From Lachnospiraceae bacterium (lineage in GTDB: Bacteria > Bacillota > Clostridia > Lachnospirales > Lachnospiraceae), in assembly GCA_021199405.1 (NCBI GenBank), contig JAJQID010000102.1:1-13033 (forward strand): a DNA stretch of 13,033 nucleotides. The letters run 5' to 3'. Positions 8,199 through 13,033 of this stretch are shown one piece after another (within the stretch, counting starts at the first letter, position 1; each line of letters opens with the position of its first letter). The position numbers were made by a program, and so were the translations under genes. The notes under the pieces are model-generated. The model worked only from the letters and a program-made list of their open reading frames with translations. It had not been told where the DNA came from and made no database searches.

Positions 8199-9305
8199 AT
8201 GCCGGATCAAACCATATACAGTATACGAAAAAACCGCTTTCAGAGCGGTCTTCATCCCGGATTTGTGCTGGAGCAGAACGGATGTCTGCGCGCTGATGAG
8301 AGCCTGGCGTCCCACTGTATCTACCTGAAGGCCATTGACAGCGGACGCATGGATTCCGAGTGGGGAAGGCTCACACTGGATATCAGCCATACAGAGGATA
8401 TGATCTGCTACGTTCGCGTAGCGGCGATGGATCAGGATTCCTTTTATCGGAACGAAAGGCCTGTCCGCATTGAGGACTTTCTCTGTAATCCGGAGGAAAC
8501 GGACAGCATCAAGAAGGTGTTTTTTGAGAGAATCCAGGCGCTGCGTTTTGTAAATCAGGAGGACATGCTGCTGTACAGTCTGAAGGGCAGATATCTCTAT
8601 CTGATGGTGGAGGTCATCGGGGAGGGCAGCTGTGAAATCGACGGCATGCGCATCGATATGCGGGGCGATAATTTTATGAATACGTTCCCCTCCGTCTACA
8701 GGGAGAGGGACAGCTTTTTTCATCGATGGATGTCGATTTTTTCCAGCATGTACAATGATTTCGGGGGCGAGATCGAGCGTCTGCCCTCCCTGCTTGACCT
8801 GGATACCTGTCCTGCGGAGCTTCTGAGTGTCTACGCCGGCTGGCTGGGCATCAATGTGGGAAATGATTTTCTGGATGAGGCGATTCTGCGCCCTCTGGTG
8901 AAGGAGGCCTATGCTCTGAACCGGATGAAGGGAACCAGGGCGGCGCTGGAACGGGTGGCGGAGATTGTGCTCGGGGAGAAGGTGCTTGTGCTGGAGCGCA
9001 ATGTGATGGCAAATTACATCGAGCCGGAACAGATGGCGGAATTTGAGCGGCTTTACGGGGACAGTGTCTATGATGTGACGATCCTTGTCAGGAACCCTTT
9101 AAACGAGCTTACGAAGACCAGGCTTCTGTTTCTGTTAAATCAGTTCAGTCCTGTGCGTTCCAGACTCCATATCATTCACGCACAGCAGGAGGGTGTTCTC
9201 GACGATTACGCCTATCTTGATATGGACGCCAGGATCGCCGGACAAAAACAGGGAGCGCTGGACGAAAGTCAGGTGCTGGATGGTATCGTCCGGTTGGAGG
9301 AATGA
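8199..9305 (+). CDS. Phage tail protein I-like baseplate protein (P2 gpI family)
   Basis: This 368-residue protein has the 'phage tail protein domain' at about 163-265, recognisable by 'FPSVYRERDSFF', 'LPSLLDLDTCPAELLSVYAGWLGI' and 'EAYALNRMKGTRAALERV', which match the P2 gpI-like family that links baseplate wedges to fibres. The N-terminal 160 residues look like a beta-sandwich typical of CIS members of this family, with 'LKGRYLYLMVEVIGEG' just before the tail domain. The C-terminal 100 residues include 'VYDVTILVRNPL' and 'LLFLLNQFSPVRSRLHII', usual for the family, and a less conserved end. A strong GGGGAGG site (8185-8191) overlaps the previous stop. It is the last structural gene in the window. 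In Afp a fibre and a tape measure would follow; here the regulatory trio does. Any fibre partner must be encoded elsewhere. Confidence 0.85.
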   Translation: MPDQTIYSIRKNRFQSGLHPGFVLEQNGCLRADESLASHCIYLKAIDSGRMDSEWGRLTLDISHTEDMICYVRVAAMDQDSFYRNERPVRIEDFLCNPEETDSIKKVFFERIQALRFVNQEDMLLYSLKGRYLYLMVEVIGEGSCEIDGMRIDMRGDNFMNTFPSVYRERDSFFHRWMSIFSSMYNDFGGEIERLPSLLDLDTCPAELLSVYAGWLGINVGNDFLDEAILRPLVKEAYALNRMKGTRAALERVAEIVLGEKVLVLERNVMANYIEPEQMAEFERLYGDSVYDVTILVRNPLNELTKTRLLFLLNQFSPVRSRLHIIHAQQEGVLDDYAYLDMDARIAGQKQGALDESQVLDGIVRLEE

Positions 9306-9371
9306 TCATATCGCTGGGCGCGCACGGAAAGAGAATTGCATTCTACAGATTGACAGGAGGTTAGAGCAGGA

Positions 9372-9680
9372 ATGACAATTTCAGAAACCAGACAGGAGGG
9401 CATTGCCCTGCTGAAGGTGGAGGGCAGGGTGGACACAAATACCAGTCCCCAGCTGCAAAAGAGTATACTTCAGGCTTTTCAGAAGGAAAGCCAGGTGGTG
9501 ATCGATCTGGAAAAGGTGGATTATATATCCAGCGCGGGCCTGCGGGCACTGTTGATCGGACAGAAGACCGCCAGTTCCAAGGGAGGAAGCATGAAACTGA
9601 TTCATGTGTGCGATGCCGTCATGAAGGTGTTTGATATGACGGGGTTTTCAAAGGTGCTGACCATTGAGCGGATGCCATGA
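9372..9680 (+). CDS. STAS-domain anti-anti-sigma-like phospho-acceptor (SpoIIAA/RsbV type)
   Basis: This 102-residue protein is a single STAS domain. The pattern 'GIALLKVEGRVDTNTSPQLQ' (10-29), 'VVIDLEKVDYISSAGLRALL' (42-61) and 'VFDMTGFSKVL' near the end is the family's full-length fold. In the switch loop, Ser54 of I-S-S-A-G-L aligns with Ser58 of SpoIIAA, the residue phosphorylated by SpoIIAB; Ser53 takes the place of the Asp before it. Unphosphorylated proteins of this type bind and neutralise a partner kinase. The kinase candidate is two genes downstream. AGGAGG at 9355-9360 precedes the ATG by 11 bases, a little wide. The 66-base spacer from the tail gene is the largest gap in this half of the window. 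The stop overlaps the next start as ATGA. No sigma factor or PP2C phosphatase is visible, so a non-transcriptional switch is possible. Confidence 0.9.
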   Translation: MTISETRQEGIALLKVEGRVDTNTSPQLQKSILQAFQKESQVVIDLEKVDYISSAGLRALLIGQKTASSKGGSMKLIHVCDAVMKVFDMTGFSKVLTIERMP

Positions 9681-10363
9681 TCCGCTTTGAGCATGTGGAA
9701 AAACGGTATGAGGAAAGCGGGATGCCGGTGTTTCATGATTTCAGTGAATCTGTCAGACAGGGAGAATTCATCCTGCTGACCGGCGAGAGCGGCGCGGGCA
9801 AGAGCACGTTGCTTCGCCTGCTCCTGAAGGAGACTCCCCTGACTGGAGGCCGCATTCTGGTAGCGGGGCAGGATATTTCCCGGATCGGCGCAAGAGAGCT
9901 TCCTTTCTATCGCAGAAAGATCGGAGTGGTGTTTCAGGAGACACTTCTGGTTTCCGGAAAGAATGTCTATGAGAATGTGGAGCTGGCAAGACTGGTGGCG
10001 GGAGCCGGAAGGAAGGAAAACCGGATGGTGATCGCGTCCCTTCTGAAGCTTCTGGGAATCGGTCATCTGCACTTAAGCTATCCGGAACAGCTTTCCGGAG
10101 GAGAGCGGCAGAAGGTGTGCCTTGCCAGGGCACTGGCCAACTATCCGTCCCTGCTGCTGGCCGATGAACCCACGGGGAATTTGTCTCCTTCCGAATCGAA
10201 GGAGATCATGGGACTGTTTGAACTGATACACCGGCAGGGAATTACCGTGATAGTGGCCACTCATGACAGGGCGAGTGCGGAGGGACTTTTGTACCGGGAA
10301 ATCGCGCTGAAGAAGGGAGAGGGATATGGAAAGGATGGTGGATCTGAAGCTTCAGGCCAGTAA
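9677..10363 (+). CDS. FtsE-like ABC ATPase without a visible permease
   Basis: This 228-residue protein is a complete single ABC nucleotide-binding domain. Walker A is G-E-S-G-A-G-K-S (36-43), the Q-loop Gln is 87 in 'KIGVVFQETLL', the signature is L-S-G-G-E (139-143), Walker B is L-L-L-A-D-E with Glu164, and the H-loop His is 196 in 'VIVATHD'. All catalytic residues are present, so it should hydrolyse ATP. The runs 'LRLLLKE', 'RELPFYRRKIGVVFQ' and 'NVYENVELA' are closest in style to FtsE, the cytoplasmic partner of FtsX that controls peptidoglycan hydrolases; LolD/MacB-type ATPases are the alternative. No FtsX-like or other membrane gene lies in the window. It overlaps the STAS gene by four bases and the kinase gene by 38, so its product is probably made together with them. 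Link to the particle is inference. Confidence 0.88.
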   Translation: MIRFEHVEKRYEESGMPVFHDFSESVRQGEFILLTGESGAGKSTLLRLLLKETPLTGGRILVAGQDISRIGARELPFYRRKIGVVFQETLLVSGKNVYENVELARLVAGAGRKENRMVIASLLKLLGIGHLHLSYPEQLSGGERQKVCLARALANYPSLLLADEPTGNLSPSESKEIMGLFELIHRQGITVIVATHDRASAEGLLYREIALKKGEGYGKDGGSEASGQ

Positions 10364-10757
10364 CGACACTCTTTACACAGTGCGGGACGCCATAGAGAAT
10401 GCTTTGAAAGGATTCGGCTGTCCCAAAGCTGAACGGACAGATATTCTGATGTCCGTGGAGGAGCTTTATACCAATATCGCCAGCTATGCCTATGGTGGTC
10501 AGAGGGGGGATGTGGCCGTGCAGATGGATATGATCGGCGATCAGCGCTGCAGGGTAACGTTTGTGGATCACGGCATCCCCTATAATCCTCTGGAAAGGAA
10601 AAGTCCGGATATCACTTTGTCAGCGCAGAAGAGGGAGGTCGGCGGTCTGGGAATTTTTATGGTAAAACAGATGATGGACAGCGTCAGGTACCGCTTTGAA
10701 AATGGCTGCAATATCCTGACCATTGAGAAAGATATCGCGCGGGAGGCGAAGGCATGA
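10326..10757 (+). CDS. SpoIIAB/RsbW-type serine kinase (HATPase_c anti-sigma-like)
   Basis: This 143-residue protein is a GHKL ATPase of the anti-sigma kinase class. The N box 'SVEELYTN' places Glu46 and Asn50 exactly as in SpoIIAB, G1 is D-H-G at 81-83 in 'VDHGIPYNPLE', G2 is 'VGGLGIFMVKQMMD' (105-118), and 'NGCNILTIEK' closes the fold. All boxes look intact, so it should bind ATP and phosphorylate a STAS partner, most simply Ser54 of the STAS protein encoded just upstream. The order STAS-ABC-kinase differs from spoIIAA-spoIIAB or rsbV-rsbW, where the two genes are adjacent. Its start at 10326 lies inside the ABC gene with a GGGAG site at 10315-10319; ATG 10335 is a weaker alternative. Its stop overlaps the next start (ATGA). 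A cognate sigma factor is not seen, and its second partner could be the ABC or AAA+ ATPase. Confidence 0.9.
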   Translation: MERMVDLKLQASNDTLYTVRDAIENALKGFGCPKAERTDILMSVEELYTNIASYAYGGQRGDVAVQMDMIGDQRCRVTFVDHGIPYNPLERKSPDITLSAQKREVGGLGIFMVKQMMDSVRYRFENGCNILTIEKDIAREAKA

Positions 10758-10975
10758 GAGTAACCGACAAACTGATCGAGGAAACAAAAAAGAAGGCGGA
10801 GAAGCCGGAGCCGGAGGATGAAGAGATGGATGAGTACATGGAATGGAAGAAACAGCCATCTTTAAACGAATACAGGGGCGTATTTGACAGCAATACCTTT
10901 GGCGGTATTAATACACAGAAGAGTGTGTTTGACCAGAAGGCAATCTTTCACACGGAAGGCAAAGAGGTGAGATGA
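10754..10975 (+). CDS. Small acidic protein of unknown function between kinase and AAA+ genes
   Basis: I do not recognise this 73-residue protein. It begins with an ATGA overlap with the kinase stop, and the downstream AAA+ ATG follows its TGA by one base, so it is bracketed by coupled genes and very likely translated. The N-terminal third is highly charged: a Lys-rich run (12-17), then 'PEPEDEEMDEYMEW' (18-31). The second half carries two similar short stretches fifteen residues apart, 'GVFDSNTF' (42-49) and 'SVFDQKAIF' (57-65), each a V-F-D followed by an aromatic or hydrophobic residue. There is no signal peptide, membrane segment or cysteine. The composition suggests a largely disordered adaptor with two short binding motifs. 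Plausible partners are the kinase or the AAA+ ATPase, or it could be a small cargo. All function is inference. Confidence 0.72.
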   Translation: MRVTDKLIEETKKKAEKPEPEDEEMDEYMEWKKQPSLNEYRGVFDSNTFGGINTQKSVFDQKAIFHTEGKEVR

Positions 10976-10976
10976 G

Positions 10977-13033
10977 ATGGCTGCAGGAATGATATTTGGC
11001 GGAGAGGATCGGAATCAGTCCTTTGAAAGCTATGACGAATATATGGACTATCTGTTTGGCTGTGTCAATGAGGCGATGAGCCGCTATCTGACAAAGCTGA
11101 AACAGGTTTTTGCTACAGGGCAGGGAGGCTACAAAAACGTTCTGTATCCTGATCTGGAGATTGCTCATGACACCTGCCGGGACAAGCTGGAAAAGTTTGA
11201 ATACCGGCGCACAGGAGGCGGGCAGGAGGAGTCTGTGGAAGAGGAGTTTGCCGAAGAGGAGCAGGAGGCAGACGATGGGGGACTGGGGGATCTTTTCGCG
11301 GATTTTGCGGATAGCAGCGGTTATGAGTCTGACTACGGAGCGGAAGACTCCGGGGAACCTGTCGAGCAGATGATCGAGTACATAAACACCAGAGCGCAGC
11401 TTTCCGCAGAAGAGGGGATTTCTCTCCCCTTCCATGATATCTGTCATCGCCTGGAGTTTGAGAACTTCACTATTTTCTGTCTGGCCGCCAGCATTCTTTC
11501 CTCCACTCAGACCGATTACGCGGGAGTATTCCAGGTAATCAATGAAAACGGGAACCTGGCTGCACCCACCATTGAATCCGCAGCGAAGCTCTATTACGGC
11601 GATACCTTCTCCATCACCGGAGCCTACGGCGATATGTCGGTGTGCCTGGAGCAGCTTCTGCCCCTTCTGGATCTGCGGGTACAGGGGGATATGCCCTTTT
11701 CAACCGTGGTATCGCCGGACAAGAGGGTGATCGATTTCCTTTTCGGCAAGAATCCTCTGCGTCTGGATGAGAACTACGTTCGTTTTTTCCAGATGCTCAC
11801 CGGGGATGAAGAGCTGGATCCCATCATGGCGAACGAAGGGGTTCTGGACGCCATGGAAATTTCCTACGGAGAGGGTGTGCGCATCTTTTCCTACTATGGA
11901 GATGAGGGCAGCGGCAGAAAATTTTTTATCAAGCATTTTTGTGCGCGCCACAATCTGCGGGCGGTATCCATCAACTGCAAGAAGCTGTTTGTCTATGATT
12001 ATTCCTTCGTGGATAAGGCCTTGTGGGCGGTAACGAGGGAATGTATTCTGATCGGCGCCTGCTGCTGTCTGGATGATTTAAGCTACCGGGAGGAGGAAAA
12101 GGAGAAATTTTTCGGCTATATGGATCTGGCCTTCTCCAAGCTTACGCGGCACGGACTGCTGGTTTTTGCCCTGAGCAAGGAAAAGCTGTCCATGAAGGAG
12201 ATGACGAAGGAGGAGTATACGGAGCTGGAGCTCCCCACGCCCTCCAACCAGGAGAGGGAGGACTGCTGGAATTATTACGCGAAAAATTACGCGCTGGCGG
12301 AGGATGTGGATCTGCCGGAGATGGCAACAAAGTTTCTGTTCACTCCGGGAAAAATCCGCGCCGCTCTTCATCAGGCCAGGAGCTACGCCACCATGGACAA
12401 GGATATCAAAATCCCCAGGGCGACGCTCTTTCGGGGCTGCAATAACCAGATGAGTTCGGAGCTGACTCAGAAGGCTACGAAGGTCAAGGCCAATTTCGGC
12501 TTCGAGGACATCGTCATGAACAAGGACCAGAGGGAGACGCTGGAGCACGCCATCGAACAGATGACCTTCCGCAAGCAGGTTTACGACAACTGGAATTATA
12601 CGAAGAAATATCCCTATGGTCGGGGACTGTCGATTCTGCTCTTCGGGGCGCCTGGCACAGGTAAGTCCATGTGCGCCCAGGTCATTGCTCATGAGCTGAA
12701 TCTGGAGCTCTATAGGGTAGACTTGTCCAAGGTCATCGACAAGTACGTGGGCGAGACCGAGAAATCCATCTCCATGATTTTCAGAGAGGCAAAGAAGTGC
12801 AATGTGGTGCTGTTTTTTGACGAATGCGATACGCTGTTTGCCAAGCGTTCCGACGACGGCGGCAGCAACCAGTCCTCCAACAATAACAAGACGGCTCTGC
12901 TTTTGCAGGAGGTGGAGGCCTACGACGGGGTTTCCGTGCTGGCCACCAACTACAAGCACAATATCGACCCGGCATTTTTCCGCCGGATGAAATATATCGT
13001 GGAATTCCAGTTCCCGGACGCGGATACCCGGGA
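10977..13033 (+). CDS. AAA+ ATPase of CIS clusters (Afp15-like), 3'-partial
   Basis: The frame is open from the ATG at 10977 (AGGTGA site at 10965-10970) to the window's right edge: 685 codons and no stop. The N-terminal 80 residues are helical and unfamiliar. Residues 84-129 form an acidic linker; 150-205 resemble the helical domain of winged-helix-class AAA ATPases. A first ATPase domain (about 300-480) is degenerate: G-D-E-G-S-G-R-K (308-315) lacks the Ser/Thr after Lys, and the Walker B position reads L-D-D (365-367) after three cysteines. The second domain is intact: Walker A G-A-P-G-T-G-K-S (557-564), 'DKYVGETEKS', Walker B F-F-D-E (Asp615, Glu616), sensor-1 Asn658 in A-T-N, and arginines 669-670. 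A degenerate first domain is usual in this family. Afp15-type ATPases are needed for particle assembly. The end of domain two and any winged-helix domain lie outside the window. Confidence 0.9.
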   Translation, partial: MAAGMIFGGEDRNQSFESYDEYMDYLFGCVNEAMSRYLTKLKQVFATGQGGYKNVLYPDLEIAHDTCRDKLEKFEYRRTGGGQEESVEEEFAEEEQEADDGGLGDLFADFADSSGYESDYGAEDSGEPVEQMIEYINTRAQLSAEEGISLPFHDICHRLEFENFTIFCLAASILSSTQTDYAGVFQVINENGNLAAPTIESAAKLYYGDTFSITGAYGDMSVCLEQLLPLLDLRVQGDMPFSTVVSPDKRVIDFLFGKNPLRLDENYVRFFQMLTGDEELDPIMANEGVLDAMEISYGEGVRIFSYYGDEGSGRKFFIKHFCARHNLRAVSINCKKLFVYDYSFVDKALWAVTRECILIGACCCLDDLSYREEEKEKFFGYMDLAFSKLTRHGLLVFALSKEKLSMKEMTKEEYTELELPTPSNQEREDCWNYYAKNYALAEDVDLPEMATKFLFTPGKIRAALHQARSYATMDKDIKIPRATLFRGCNNQMSSELTQKATKVKANFGFEDIVMNKDQRETLEHAIEQMTFRKQVYDNWNYTKKYPYGRGLSILLFGAPGTGKSMCAQVIAHELNLELYRVDLSKVIDKYVGETEKSISMIFREAKKCNVVLFFDECDTLFAKRSDDGGSNQSSNNNKTALLLQEVEAYDGVSVLATNYKHNIDPAFFRRMKYIVEFQFPDADTR

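Noticed and set aside
9332..9344. Small hairpin AGAAT-TGC-ATTCT before the STAS gene
   Set aside because: The stem is five mostly A/T pairs with a three-base loop and no T-run, too weak for a terminator and likely by chance.
9350..9379. TTGACA at 9350-9355 as a -35 box, with GACAAT at 9374-9379 as a -10 box
   Set aside because: The -10 match is poor and falls inside the STAS start codon region, so transcription would begin within the gene. TTGACA also overlaps the STAS ribosome binding site.
12078..12959. A 293-codon open frame on the minus strand opposite the AAA+ gene
   Set aside because: It covers the conserved Walker A and Walker B region of the AAA+ gene on the other strand and has no family features of its own. 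The plus-strand frame is clearly the gene.
1..13033. Ordinary prophage or R-type bacteriocin tail cluster
   Set aside because: The CIS tube-family protein, paired J proteins and AAA+ ATPase favour an Afp-type system, and no head, packaging or lysis gene is seen. The flanks are not visible, so this is a strong preference rather than proof.

Overview
The window is a single-strand, tightly packed piece of a contractile injection system (CIS) gene cluster, most likely an extracellular CIS of the Afp/PVC/MAC type rather than an ordinary prophage. The evidence is a CIS tube-family protein, split gp27-like and gp5-like hub/spike genes, a gp25-like sheath initiator, two large baseplate-J-family wedge proteins, a P2-gpI-like tail protein and a winged-helix-class AAA+ ATPase of the Afp15 kind. 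No capsid, portal, terminase, holin or lysin gene is visible. The base composition (GC slightly above half), strong GGAGG-type ribosome binding sites, and a RsbW/SpoIIAB-style kinase with a SpoIIAA/RsbV-style STAS protein point to a Firmicute. A Lachnospiraceae-type gut clostridium is my best guess, but this is inference from style and not a taxonomic assignment.

Layout: positions 2-511 hold the 3' part of the CIS tube/tube-initiator gene. Hub (524-1672) and spike (1757-2569) follow as separate genes. The gp25-like sheath initiator (2591-3034) overlaps the first baseplate wedge gene (3000-6095), which overlaps the second (6089-8185). The tail protein I-like gene (8199-9305) closes the structural block. 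After a 66-base gap comes a non-structural block: a STAS phospho-acceptor protein (9372-9680), an FtsE-like ABC ATPase with no permease (9677-10363), a SpoIIAB/RsbW-type serine kinase (10326-10757), an unrecognised 73-residue acidic protein (10754-10975), and a large AAA+ ATPase running off the right edge (10977 to beyond 13033).

How they may work together: the first seven genes build the inner tube end, central hub and baseplate. The AAA+ protein is the usual assembly/remodelling ATPase of such clusters. The unusual part is the STAS-ABC-kinase trio placed between baseplate genes and the AAA+ gene, where Afp-type clusters usually carry fibre and tape-measure genes. The trio's genes overlap one another, and the kinase and STAS genes keep the residues needed for partner switching. 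I infer a phosphorylation switch, possibly acting through an FtsE-like ATPase, that controls assembly, membrane attachment or release of the particle. The sequence does not prove this. Sheath, PAAR tip, tape measure, fibres, cap and effectors are not in the window. No promoter or strong terminator is visible, and no stretch over 300 bases lacks a gene.
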